From Solenopsis invicta (Eukaryota > Arthropoda > Insecta > Hymenoptera > Formicidae), in NCBI RefSeq assembly GCF_016802725.1, contig NC_052673.1, positions 3,106,037-3,170,036 of the forward strand: 64,000 nt of DNA, read 5' to 3'. The translations under genes and the position numbers were made by a program. Below are positions 44,398-54,827 of the stretch, one piece after another. Each line of letters opens with the position of its first letter. Position 1 is the first letter of the stretch. The notes under the pieces were generated by a model. It worked only from the letters and a program-made list of their open reading frames with translations, was not told the DNA's origin and made no database searches.

Positions 44398-44458
44398 AGT
44401 AATAAATAGAAAAATTTATTATAAAATAATGATATAAAATAACATGAAGAAAAAGATG

Positions 44459-44459
<1 letters not shown>

Positions 44460-44508
<49 letters not shown>
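44460..44508. repeat. (AT)n microsatellite at an insertion site
   Basis: About 49 bases of AT directly left of the 44509 element. A shorter AT run lies directly to its right at 48501, consistent with insertion into an AT tract. Confidence 0.9.
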
Positions 44509-44510
<2 letters not shown>

Positions 44511-45097
44511 GGCATTCTCCGTCAAAAAAGCCACCCCTGCTGCCCATTTCAATTTTTGAGATAAAATGTTCGAAAAGGGCTTAAAATTTTCGTTGAAATG
44601 TCTATTTTTCGATGCCGTTTGGCCTTTTGGAAAATTCAAAATGGCGGACTTAATATCACGGCTAGAATGAAAAAAGCCTTTGAAAAAATACATAATAACG
44701 TGAACAAATGTGCAAGATATGACGTAGCAGAGGTCTAATCCTTATGTGTAAGTGTGTGAGTGTGTGTGAGTGTGTGTGTGGGGGGGAGGTAGGGGCAGGG
44801 GAAATACGCGCGCTCATACGCGTGCGTGTATAAATGAATCACGTAAAAATCCTTGCTCAACATGGTCTGGCTATCAAGACATTTGCATACAAAATTTCGA
44901 ATCATTTCATTATCCTTGTCTTGAAAAAGTACGTCACAAAAAACCTACGGTACAGAAAATATTGTTCTCTAAAAAACATTTTCTCCACAGAATAATAGTA
45001 AGATTACTTAAAATTACTTTGAAACTTATACTATACTTATATTCCTCTTTTTGAGATAGTTGATCTATATTAGTCACTTTAACTCTTATGTTTGAAA

Positions 45098-45340
45098 TGC
45101 TTGATTTACGCGAATCCCTTAGCCTCTCACATTCGGGATGCTTGATTTACGTGAGTCCCCTTGCCTGTCACATTCGGAGTGCTTGATTTACGTGAGTCCC
45201 CTTGCCTCTCACATTCGGGGTGCTTGATTTATGTAAGTCCCCTTGCCTCTCACATTCGAGGTGCTTGATTTACGTGAGTCCCCTTGCCTCTCACATTTGG
45301 GGTGCTTGATTTACGTGAGTTCCCTTGCCTCTCACGTGTG
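45098..45340. repeat. 40-41-bp minisatellite, about six units
   Basis: The unit is tgcttgatttacgtgagtcc followed by ccttgcctctcacattcgg; starts at about 45098, 45139, 45178, 45219, 45260 and 45301. It lies just downstream of the ORF stop, between the ORF and the left terminal repeat. The same unit is present once in the MITE at 30290-30424. Confidence 0.9.
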
Positions 45341-45488
45341 TACGTGCGTGTATGTGTATGTGTGTCTGTATATGTAGATAGATGTTTCATGAAACATTTT
45401 TTTATTTTTATCCTATATTTCTTACTTTTGTTCTCATAACTGCCATAGTATTCCATTTGTATCATTGGAATACCTTTTGATTAGTACT

Positions 45489-47276
45489 TTATTCTCGTCC
45501 ACAACTATTCTTAAGTTTTCTTTTTACCTTCTCATGGTCAGTTTTTTTTAAATAAAAAATCTTTATGTTCTTGAAATGTTTTTTAGCCCAATTAAAAAGA
45601 ACTTGAGATATTAGTATTGCATCCTGTGGTTTAACAAGACTTCCTTTATATGCCTCTCTTTTGAAAGTAGCACCAATGCCATCATAAGCACTTTTACCGT
45701 GAGCAGTCGCACTGTAATGCCATTCTGCTTGAATATTGAAATCATGTTTATGATGCACTAAGTTAGCAATCTGAAATTTATTTTTAAAATGCTGTTTCGC
45801 CCCATCCGTCATGTATAATACTCTTTTAAGATTTTTGACATTTTTTAAAATCTCTGGAATTAATAGTGTTTGTACAATGTAAACGGCAGCGGTATCGTGT
45901 TTCAAACTCTCTAATAAAAATACATTACTCTTGTGCTTCAATTCAGAATTTTCTTTATAATAGTAAATAACAGGAAACACACTACACTGATCGTTGTTGA
46001 AGTGAAATGCTTGTGAGGCATTTTGACAAACATATGAATAGTTTTCAGAAAAATCAAACATGACAATTACTTCATCTTCACAAAGATTCTCTTTTTTTTC
46101 TGAAATGAAAAGCATTTGTTGTTTGGCGATAAATGAATGAGATTTCACAATTTGTAATTTGTTGCATAACTCGTTTATGAACTCATCAACTTTTAACTGT
46201 TGCGTTAATAGAGTTGATCGATCAGTTCCGGTCCATAAAGAATATTGAACATGGGAAATGCATGAATCGTCCAATAGTTTAGAAAGCTTTGTAGAAAGCT
46301 CGGTAGTACCTGGGCATTGATCACATTTATCAAGATAGCAATCAGGATTCGATTCCTTACATATAATTTCATTCAAACAATCTTTATAATTGGAAAGTGG
46401 CTTGTCTATATTTTCTGTTGGTTTCCGTACATCAATTGCATCAATCATTAACTTGACATTTTCATGGATTGTGCAAACACAAACGGAATGTGTTCCAGAA
46501 GCCCCAGGGAGTATGCAATTTCTAGGTCTAAGTTTAACAAATGTACTAAAGCTAACATCATATTTTGGGTTGGATTCTTTAAATAAGGCATGCAGTTCTT
46601 TTAAATTTAATAGTAAAAAACGTTTTTGCACTATTATCCGTTTATTATTATTTATTAAGGAAATGGCATTCTTCATTCCAGGCATTATCCTGCTGTTTAT
46701 ATCACTATTATAAAACTTAATTACTTTTTCAACAGTAGTTTGCGGTAAAACTTTCCCAACTCTTTTAGTAGTATCAGCTAATACGCCATGGTTGAATTTC
46801 AATTCCTTAGATTTTTTTGCTAAATATCGTGATGCACCAAATTCTTTTACTATTTTTCTCACACTCCAAGACGACAGAGCTATAGTGAGAATTCGCACCC
46901 TTAAAGGATCATTGTGTTTCAAGGTGGAAAATTTTTGTTTAAGACCATCAAGCATTACTTCCAGTTCAATTTCTCTAGGTGATTGAATGTTATCTTCATT
47001 ATAAGAAATCTCTGAGTTATCAATATCCATTGTTAATGAGCTTCCATCACATTCCATATTTGTGACACAATCATTAGATTCATCTAAAGACATATCAATA
47101 TATTCAGTCCTACTTTTTTTCCTACATGCACAACAAATTTTAGAATTAGCCGGTATCTCAGGAAATTTGTCCCGAATGAATTTTGGTATCACTCGTAAAT
47201 CTTTACCACAATGTCCTTTTTCACCAAGTTTCTTGAATGGATTCATACATCTATCTGTACGAGATTTAGCCGACAT
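45489..47276 (-). CDS. Transposase-like protein, 595 aa, family unassigned
   Basis: An intact frame starting MSAKSRTDRCMNPF. The N terminus carries a cysteine-rich segment (CGKDLRVIPKFIRDKF, then ICCACRKK), probably zinc-binding. A helical middle follows, with SSWSVRKIVKEFGASRYLAK (possible helix-turn-helix), then a second Cys cluster (CYLDKCDQCPGT). The C-terminal third has VIVMFDFSENYSYVC (about residue 410), VLYMTDGAKQHFKNKFQIAN (about 485) and WHYSATAHGKSAYDGIGATF (about 525). Two Asp-containing beta-strand-like blocks followed by a conserved block suggest an RNase-H-fold DDE enzyme. Similar repetitive proteins occur in ants and aphids, but I do not know their superfamily name. Its place between matching terminal repeats supports a transposase role. 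Confidence 0.7.
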   Translation of the reverse strand: MSAKSRTDRCMNPFKKLGEKGHCGKDLRVIPKFIRDKFPEIPANSKICCACRKKSRTEYIDMSLDESNDCVTNMECDGSSLTMDIDNSEISYNEDNIQSPREIELEVMLDGLKQKFSTLKHNDPLRVRILTIALSSWSVRKIVKEFGASRYLAKKSKELKFNHGVLADTTKRVGKVLPQTTVEKVIKFYNSDINSRIMPGMKNAISLINNNKRIIVQKRFLLLNLKELHALFKESNPKYDVSFSTFVKLRPRNCILPGASGTHSVCVCTIHENVKLMIDAIDVRKPTENIDKPLSNYKDCLNEIICKESNPDCYLDKCDQCPGTTELSTKLSKLLDDSCISHVQYSLWTGTDRSTLLTQQLKVDEFINELCNKLQIVKSHSFIAKQQMLFISEKKENLCEDEVIVMFDFSENYSYVCQNASQAFHFNNDQCSVFPVIYYYKENSELKHKSNVFLLESLKHDTAAVYIVQTLLIPEILKNVKNLKRVLYMTDGAKQHFKNKFQIANLVHHKHDFNIQAEWHYSATAHGKSAYDGIGATFKREAYKGSLVKPQDAILISQVLFNWAKKHFKNIKIFYLKKTDHEKVKRKLKNSCGRE

Positions 47277-47299
47277 TTTTTATTTTGGATGTGGTACAG

Positions 47300-47960
47300 G
47301 TAAGAGATAATTGGAATAATTGTAGAAAAAGTAAAAGTCGATAAAGAAGAGACAAAAACGTGAGTTGAATATTCTATTTAACATAAAAAAACTTATTGTT
47401 TGACTGAATTGCAAACTATAATTAATTAACTCGATAAATTCTGTGACTAATAAATGTATTGTGATGAGGTTCTCTAATCCAAAACAAGACGAGAAAATTT
47501 GAAAAATGAAAAAATATTGCTGTGCCTTTTATTCCATATGTGTAGTTTTTTATGTACGAGATATAAGCACTGCCACATCCATCTAGCGGCGATACCGCGT
47601 ACTACTCGCAGGTGTACGACTTTAAAGATAGATCTTTTGGGTTCATGCAGTGAATATGTCGTCAATATATTCGATTGACTTGTTCGCTATCGACTGTCAA
47701 TCTTATGTATTTTGATCAACAGATGCTGCTGCATTTTTACGTGATGTTTGCTAACACTATTTGCAATAAAAAAACTGCTTGGCGTTTGTTAACAGTCTGT
47801 CATCAATATGTTCGACATTTGCTTACTGTTAACCACTCTGTCATATATTTTACCAAGATTATTGCATATTAACAAAAGTGTGCTACCATAATTGACTATA
47901 ACAAAGTATGTTTTCTGTTTGCGGTTTTTCTACTAACTAATCTGTTGCCAACATTTGCAA
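47300..47960. other. Non-coding 5' region of the 595-aa element
   Basis: Lies between the ORF start and the right terminal repeat. Likely holds the promoter, but no TATA or initiator was identified with confidence. Confidence 0.45.
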
Positions 47961-48716
47961 TTGTAAAAAATGTTATGAAAGATAATATAAGTTTCAAAGT
48001 AATTTTAAGTAATCTTACTATTATTCTGTGGAGAAAATGTTTTTTAAAGAACAATATTTTCTGTACCGTAGGTTTTTTGTGACGTACTTTTTCAGGACAA
48101 GGATGATGAAATGATTCGAAATTTTGTATGCAAATGTCTTGATAGCCATGTTGAGCAAAGATTTTTACGTGATTCATTTATAAACGCATGCGTATGAGCG
48201 CGCGTACCCACTCCCCTCCCTCCACCTTCCCCCACACACTCACACACACTCACACACTTACACATAAGGATTAGACCTCTGCTACGTCATATCTTGCACA
48301 TTTATTCACGTTATTATGTATTTTTTCAAAGGCTTTTTTCATTCTAGCCGTGATATTAGGTCCGCCATTTTGAATTTTCCAAAAAGCCAAACGGCATCGA
48401 AAAATAGACATTTCAACGAAAATTTTAAGCCCTTTTCGAACATTTTATCTCAAAAATTGAAATGAGCAGCAGGGGTGGCCTTTTTGACGGAGAATGCCCC
48501 ATATATATATTAAATAAATTACATACAAAAATTAAAACAATAATGTAGGGATTCTAAATGATTAAAATAATTATTCATGCAAAATAAAATCAGCTCCTCA
48601 TTCAATATTTATGCAAAAAATAAAATTATGCTTTTTAAATAATAAATTTTATAAGCTTCCTTTATTTTAAAAAATCATGCATAAGTCATGCAATTCATGC
48701 ATCTCATGCATCACAT

Positions 48717-49196
48717 TAAGGTTATTTCCAAAACATTCTTTCAGAGAAAAATTTTACTCGAAATAATGTAGTATACGTTATATACTGACCAAGTTTACAC
48801 CGAACACTTGACACGCATACTAACAAGTAACTTTCTATTAAATTGTCTTAATTTCGACAATACGTGTAAATGTATACGTGATATCTATATTTAATTAATT
48901 ATCTTGATTCATATTGTACCAGCTTAATATAATATTAAATTTATTACCGAAATTAAGATAATTGAATAGAAAGTTACTAAATATGACGCGTATCAAGTAT
49001 TCGGTGTAAACAAAGCCACTGTATATTCCCATTTTTCTCAAAAAAAATGTTTTGAAACGTAACTAACTACTAACCTTTACACCAGTAGCGCCAGGAGACC
49101 GCCAACATTTCCCGCCTAAGTGTGTCACTACCCGGCACTGTATCAACTGCCTCGACCATTGCGCATGCGCGAAAAAGGCGACTCATCTAGCAACAT
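48717..49196. mobile_element. Degenerate hAT-type MITE, relative of 7326-7813
   Basis: The right end gcgcatgcgcgaaaaaggcg, actcatctagcaacattg is the inverse form of the CAGTGTTGCTAGATG terminus. The interior (gagaaaaattttactcgaaa, tagtatacgtta) matches 7480-7515. The left terminus is lost or heavily mutated, and no target duplication was found. Confidence 0.6.
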
Positions 49197-49360
49197 TGCC
49201 TCGGGTTACTCAAGGGCTGTGTTACGATATAACTGCCAGTACTGGCAGTAGTGAAAAATCGTTCCGTTATTGGTACGCAGCGCACTGCGACAGCATCTGG
49301 TAACATCAATGACGTCATGGAACGACAGCCATATTACCACTGCAACTACTGCGACTCATA

Positions 49361-50105
49361 GGCTGCGGTCCATTTAGTACTTCTGAACGCTCTGAATGCT
49401 ACGCTCTAAACGCTACGCTATGATCAGTCCACTAGTGTTACCAATATTACAATCATTACACAAGTGGACCAGTTTGTAGCAGTTGTAGCACTTGAATCAA
49501 CTAGCCGCGGTTTATCCAAATTTAATAATGGAATCAGTTTCAATTTTAGTAAATGTTTATAATACATTCAACGATATAATATCTTACATATATGATAATG
49601 AGGAAGAAGAAATAGAATTTTGCTTAATGAGTTATGAATCGAAGAAAACGAAGAACGCCTAAAATTGAAGGTTATGTAGAACGTATTATCTCATCTCTCA
49701 CTGCTATGGAATTCAAGAGTCATTTCAGGTAAAGTCATAATTTTAATTTATTTTTTCTCGCGTAGCAGAAACAAAGAAAGTTAATGATAATAATTCCTTT
49801 TTATTGTCAATTGATATATCATATTTAAACACGTATGAACACAAATACTGCCCCAAACAAACTATTGATGAAGCTAACAGCGGTTTGAGCGCAAATCGAA
49901 ATGCGGCTCAAGTCGTAATTTCCCGCCAAATATTGAAACGCTCCAGCTAACCCATCTCCCGAGGTGAGGCAGTTAGAGTGAATCGAGAGCGAAAACGATG
50001 ACGTATTGATGACGTAATAAAAGCTATTGGTAGCGTTCCAAAGCATCAAATGGACCAGCCATATTAATGCTACGAATGCTCTGTAGCGCTAAGTGGACCG
50101 CAGCC
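49361..50105. mobile_element. Internally deleted PIF/Harbinger element
   Basis: The ends GGCTGCGGTCCATTTAG and the inverse of the right end GGCTGCGGTCCACTTAG are flanked by ATA at 49358-49360 and 50106-50108. The 3-bp duplication fits PIF/Harbinger. Inside, 49530-49730 keeps a decayed transposase first exon, ending in PKIEGYVERIISSLTAMEFK and then SHFR before a gtaaag donor, as in HARBI1-like N termini. The catalytic part is gone. Confidence 0.65.
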
Positions 50106-50175
50106 ATAAGCAGAAGCAGTTACAAGGTAGAGGGCCCGGAAGGGAACGCACCTCTAAAGTTACTAGATTTATAAA

Positions 50176-50468
50176 GGCCGGTATTCATAGTCGATTTTTA
50201 TATTTAAGATCATCTTAAGTATCCCCTTAAGATGTCATCAACCAATCAGAGAGCCGTATTAGCATCTTAAGATGTTACTTAAGACGATCTTGAAATAAGA
50301 ATCGACTATGGCCGGTATTCATAGTCGAGTCTTATTTCAAGATTGTCTTAAGCAACGTCTAAAGATGCTAATACGGCTCTCTGATTGATTGATGGGATCT
50401 TAAGGTGATACTTAAGACGATCTTAAATATAAGAATCGACTATGAATACCGGCCTATGAATACCAGCC
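50176..50468. mobile_element. GGCCGGTATTCATAGTC MITE with a second copy nested inside
   Basis: The outer copy starts ggccggtattcatagtcgat and ends tatgaataccagcc at 50468. Its right arm is interrupted by a second palindromic copy (50310-50454), with TAT on both sides (50307-50309 and 50455-50457). Both copies contain cttaagat-rich palindromic arms and a tctctgatt core. Confidence 0.75.
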
Positions 50469-51600
50469 AAAGTACCGCAATTATTCCGCCATTTTGGCTC
50501 CAACACGCGGCACATTTAAAACGTGCATATGTGTATAAATGTATTTAAATAAAAAAGAAAATCATAAATTATATAAATTAATTTTATTTACAATGGTTCT
50601 TATTCACATACGACTTTATTGCAACGCTTTTACTACTATATGTGTTCAATATGCGTTAATGTTATATATACATATTGTATATGTGTTAATAATAATATAT
50701 ATATATTTTTTTTTAAGGTAAAATGGATGCGTGCTATAATAAATGTTTTGATAAGTTTGAAAACAACATTATGGCATGATGGCACAAAGTCTGTACGACA
50801 ATTATTTAAAAACATTTAAATAAAATTTAAAGGTTTTAATTTATTCGAAATTAGGCATGTTTTTAAACGTTTAATATCGTTTTATTTCTCAGAGTACAAC
50901 AATAACACAACAGATCTTACGCATCTCACGGTGTTTTACGGTAAATAATTGCACTTAATGTGTAGATACATACATTATGAAAGTGTGCACTCTTTACACT
51001 TTCCGACGCCATTTTGGATCCAAATCCTTATACATTGAGTCTTCTGAATTGCGGTACTTTATTAATCTAGTCTACTAATTACATCTATGTGATGTAATTA
51101 GTAGATGATCATTTAGCAGCATTCATAATTTTGAAAAATGTACAACCATTGTAGTCTTTAACTGTGAATATACTTTTGTGCTATTTTTGGAGACTTTTCT
51201 GTTATACTTTAGAATGATACTGTTGGACGAATGTAGTATGTTTATTTCTCACTCGCATGCTCAAGTTGCTACATTACGGCGAGATGGTATCCTAACCTAA
51301 ATAGTTGCCAACTTTAATGTGCTTGATATCTCGGTTCGCGGGACAAAGCGACACTTTTTTTCTGCTAGATTTGTTCATTTTGTGGGAAAACGCGTTGAAT
51401 GAACCTAATCTCGTAAAAATCAGAGATAGTAGGGGTCTTCTGAATAATTACCTAATTTATATTAAAAATATCTAATAATAATCAAAGGATAAATAATCAA
51501 AGGGCTAGTAAGAGTGTTCGTGCGATATTCAAGACGTAAGTTCTTTCCTGTTCAAATCAACTTTATTTCAAATATAACTTTTTATATAACAATATCACAA
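50469..51600. other. AT-rich spacer without a supported gene
   Basis: Two similar patches, ccgccattttggctccaa (50489) and cgccattttggatccaaa (51006), may be remnants of one element's ends, both in the same orientation. ORFs at 50539-50819 are low complexity. Confidence 0.4.
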
Positions 51601-51602
51601 GC

Positions 51603-51672
51603 GTATGATTAGCTCAGTGTTTGCGTATTAGATTATTATTTCAAAGATCTTAAGTTCGAATCCCCTGTGTTT
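51603..51672 (+). tRNA. tRNA-like sequence (degenerate tRNA or SINE head)
   Basis: ATTAGCTCAGTG resembles a pol III A box, and AGTTCGAATCCC 41 bases later a B box. The acceptor stem does not pair convincingly (gcgtatg against the 3' side) and no CCA-adjacent stem end is clear. It is more likely a tRNA pseudogene or the head of a tRNA-derived SINE than a working tRNA. Confidence 0.35.
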
Positions 51673-51824
51673 ACTTTTATTTTGGAATCCAACATGGATT
51701 CTTTTCGCTCCTTTTGTCTCATGTATGATGTTAAATCTCTGATTAAATTACGCACTAATGGTTTCATTAATCAAAATAGTTTAAAAAATTTTTTGTCACT
51801 TAAGTTGAATGTGTCAGCTGCAAC

Positions 51825-52115
51825 ATGTCTTATCTGACGACGATTTCTCCGCATGACATGTCCATCCAAGTGCAACTTCCCAATGAACATATCCTTTGGT
51901 TGCAAAATAATAATGATCCGTGGAGAAGCGTTCTCAATCACTGGCAATTGAGTGTTGAAAACAGATTGCTAGAATTTAAACACAACTTAGGACGTGTTAG
52001 GGAGATATTTGACAAATATACAGTTTTAAAACAATCCTGTGCATATGAGTTGGTAAGAATAAATGCGCTTATTTTATCTGCATTAAATATTAAAAATAAA
52101 TTTTTTTATAATTAA
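51825..52115 (+). other. 96-codon ORF fragment of unknown origin
   Basis: Starts MSYLTTISPHDMSIQ and contains FKHNLGRVREIFDKYTVLKQ. It is probably the remnant of a repetitive insect protein. No domain is recognised, and it ends in AT-rich sequence. Confidence 0.25.
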
Positions 52116-52367
52116 GTAATGCAAGAGATGTTTTTTTATAAATTGAAAGCGATTTTACGTTCGAAAAAAGAAGGGAAGGAGCGCTATATGCTAGGTCAGA
52201 ATTGTTTAAAACCTTCACAATTTAATGAAAATTGAAATAAAAGATTATGCTGCAAAAGAGTTACTCGAGACTCTTTCTTTTCCTAATGTTTCTGAGGGTA
52301 AATTATATTACTATTTTAATTAAATAAATATATTTCGGTGTGAAATAAATACTTTTTATAATAAATA

Positions 52368-53649
52368 TTAGGAGTATAAATAAGTTTCCGCCGTTTTTTA
52401 TCAAAAATTGGGCATTTATTGTGAAAGAACGGTACCTAATGTTTTATTCGAAGTATTGTCCATCGCTAGTCATTAGTTTTTCCCATCTTTCTGGTAGCAT
52501 ACGGATACCGCGTCGGAAGAATGCTTCATCTTTTGAAGCTATCCACAAATCGATCCAATTTTTTGTATCTTCATATGATGTGAAGTGTTGCTCAAACAGG
52601 CCATGCACCATCGATCGAAACAAGTAGTAATCAGAAGGAGCAATGTCTGGTGAATACGGCGGGTGGGGTAAAACTTCCCAATTGAGTGTTTCCAGGTAGG
52701 TTTTGACCGGCGCCGCAACATGTGGACGAGCATTATCATGCAGAAGAATAACTTTGTCGTGTCTGGAGTAGTAGTGGGCACGTTTTTCCTTGAGTACTCC
52801 GCTCAATCTCATCAATTGTGTTCGGTGAGAGCCCTAGGTTTCATTCGGTTTGAGCAACTCATAATACACGACACCAAGCTGATCCCACCAAATACACAAC
52901 ATGAGCTTTTTTCCATGAATGTTCGGCTTGGCTGTCGATGTTGTAGCATGGCCAGGTGGTCCCCATGATTTCTTCTTTTTTGGGTTATTGTAGTGGATCC
53001 CTTTTTCATCACCAGTGACTATACGATGCAAAAAACCCTTTCGTTTATGCCTGGCAAGCAGCATTTCACATGTGAAAAATCGGCGTTCAACGTTTCTCGG
53101 CTTCAGTTCATATGGAACCCAGTTTCCTTGTTTTTGAATCATTCTCAATGAGTTTAAGCGATGTGAAATTGCTGGTTGAGTCACTCCTAATGTAAGTGCA
53201 AATGCTTCTTGCGTTTGGCACGAATCTTCATCTAATAATGTTTCCAATTCCGCGTCTTCGTACACTTTCGGCCTTCCGCTACGTTCTTTGTCTTCGGCGT
53301 CAAATTCACCGTTCTTAAACTTGTGAAACCACTCACGGTAACTTCTCTCACTTAAGGCAGCCTCCATATGCTTCTACAAGCAATCGATGCGGCTCGGCTG
53401 CAGATTTCTTCAAATTAGTTCTTCAAAGAAGTAAATCAAAAGCTCCCGCAAATGACGCTTATTCGGCTTAAAACTCGACATTTCCGTACGAAAAAAGATA
53501 TATGATGCTGATACAAAATCGCTAATATTTTAAGGTTATTGCCAGATGTCCAACCTTACGATATAACGATTTACAACAGATAATTTCAACCATAACATAC
53601 TAGTGGCACCATTTTTTGTGAAACGGCGGAAACTTTTTTATGCTCCTAA
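52368..53649 (-). mobile_element. mariner element 2, copy 2 (1,282 bp)
   Basis: It starts ttaggagtataaataagttt and ends with the inverse at 53649, flanked by TA at 52366-52367 and 53650-53651. It is highly similar to 15207-16494 but has different small indels. Confidence 0.88.
52444..53490 (-). pseudogene. mariner (mauritiana-type) transposase, frameshifted, copy 2
   Basis: The open middle piece (53367-52834) includes RSYREWFHKFKNGEFDAED, VTQPAISHRLNSLRM and FLHRIVTGDEKGIHY. The C-terminal piece (52815-52444) has LLHDNARPHV and PPYSPDIAPSDYYLF. Differences from copy 1: two bases are missing near 53363 (gcctccat against gcctcacc), eight extra bases lie near 53418, and several bases are lost near 52830. 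The middle frame that is broken in copy 1 is open here. Each copy is thus inactive through different lesions. Confidence 0.85.
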
Positions 53650-53903
53650 TATACAGGGTGATTCAAAATAACCCGTTGTCTTTTAAGGGACGTATTCCTG
53701 GTCGAATTCTAAGACGATTTTTCCTTTGCCAAAAATTTATCAGACGCTTAGATTTTGAAATATCAGTCGATTAAGTTAGTGTATCACGGGTCGAATACAG
53801 ATGGTACGCAGGGGCGGCGCACTCACCGTTACGCGCGAGTGTATCGTGAGGTGCCTGCTGCGCTCAGATAATACAACACACAAGTTTTTATCCCCTCTCA
53901 CTC

Positions 53904-53923
53904 TCTCTCTCTCTTTCTCTCTC

Positions 53924-53966
<43 letters not shown>
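53904..53966. repeat. (CT)n tract
   Basis: An uninterrupted CT run apart from a few ttt and act interruptions, in the left palindrome arm. The right arm has a shorter GA tract at 55533-55560. Confidence 0.9.
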
Positions 53967-53970
<4 letters not shown>

Positions 53971-54605
53971 CAGGAAATTCTTTGTACAGTCGAAGAATTG
54001 AACAAAGAACTGCACGAAATCTACAAAAATATTTACATCTTGAGTTTTTAGAAACAGTAGTACTTTTTTTTGTCACAGAGAGAGAGGGGAGGGGGGGAGA
54101 GCGAGCGCGCGCGCACGTGCTTGCATAGACAAGTTTGGACATACATTTACTTACGTATTATTCTGTACAGCAATCAATTAATTGTCTCCACGATGAGACA
54201 GACCAAAGTTTCCTTGATCCTCTTGTAAATTATCACTTTAGTATCATAATACACTATTTATTCACTTGATCGCTAAAACTTGAGTAACTAATTAACGATC
54301 ACTTCGAGTAACGGTCACTGCAAATAATTATTAGTCATTCGGCGTGCGAAAATATGTAGCTTGATAAAACTCGTGTTTACGCGCGACGAACAGACAACAC
54401 GTGTTTACTCGATAACATGAAAGAGTCGACTGATTTTACGGGTTACGTTATGATCGAATATGAATGCGTGATTGGTCGAACAGAAGTTAGAACGCGGCAA
54501 TTTAAAAGTAAAGTAGTGATTAATATTGTTTTTAATAATAAAATTTATTGAAAAATATTTTTCTATTTATTTTATTAAAATTACTTTTTATATCAAGAGA
54601 TTCTA

Positions 54606-54827
54606 CACTGAGAAAAAAGTTATTGAATTTTATTAAATATTTGTTTGAATACTTGCAATGACACAATTTATTAAATGTAAATAAATATTTATTCAGTAAA
54701 AAAATGATAGTTAAATTACATTAGTGATTCTTGTATTGAAGAAATATTTAATTACATTTAATAAATTATGTCATTGCAAGTATTCAAACAAATATTTATT
54801 AAAATTCAATAACTTTTTTTCTCAGTG
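54606..54827. mobile_element. CACTGAGAAAAA MITE at the centre of the palindrome
   Basis: The ends cactgagaaaaaagttattg and their inverse are both bordered by TA. The body is palindromic, and a relative lies at 33929-34126. It forms the loop and inner stem of the 2.1-kb palindrome. Confidence 0.65.

Larger units (their letters stand above)
39870..44400 (-). mobile_element. Mutator-like element with YqaJ and C48 modules, decayed
   Basis: Reading the minus strand gives in order: a Mutator-like DDE transposase region (44397-42960), a YqaJ-type nuclease region (42950-40640) and a Ulp1/C48-like cysteine protease region (40440-39906). It is split by a solo LTR at 40964-42136 and truncated on the left by another LTR-like block. 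Frame breaks occur between pieces. Terminal inverted repeats were not found. Confidence 0.65.
44509..48500 (-). mobile_element. DNA transposon with about 520-bp TIRs and intact DDE-like ORF
   Basis: The ends start GGGGCATTCTCCGTCAAAAA on both sides (inverse on the right). The inverted similarity continues for about 520 bp, to roughly 45035 and 47975, including cacgtaaaaatc and gttctctaaaaaaca. The flanks are AT repeats, so a target duplication such as ATAT cannot be resolved. It contains one 595-codon ORF on the minus strand and a minisatellite. It appears complete, but I cannot assign a superfamily. Confidence 0.8.

Noticed and set aside
45098..45340. Regular 40-bp repeats resembling a CRISPR array
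   Set aside because: Units abut without unique spacers and the genome is eukaryotic; it is a minisatellite.
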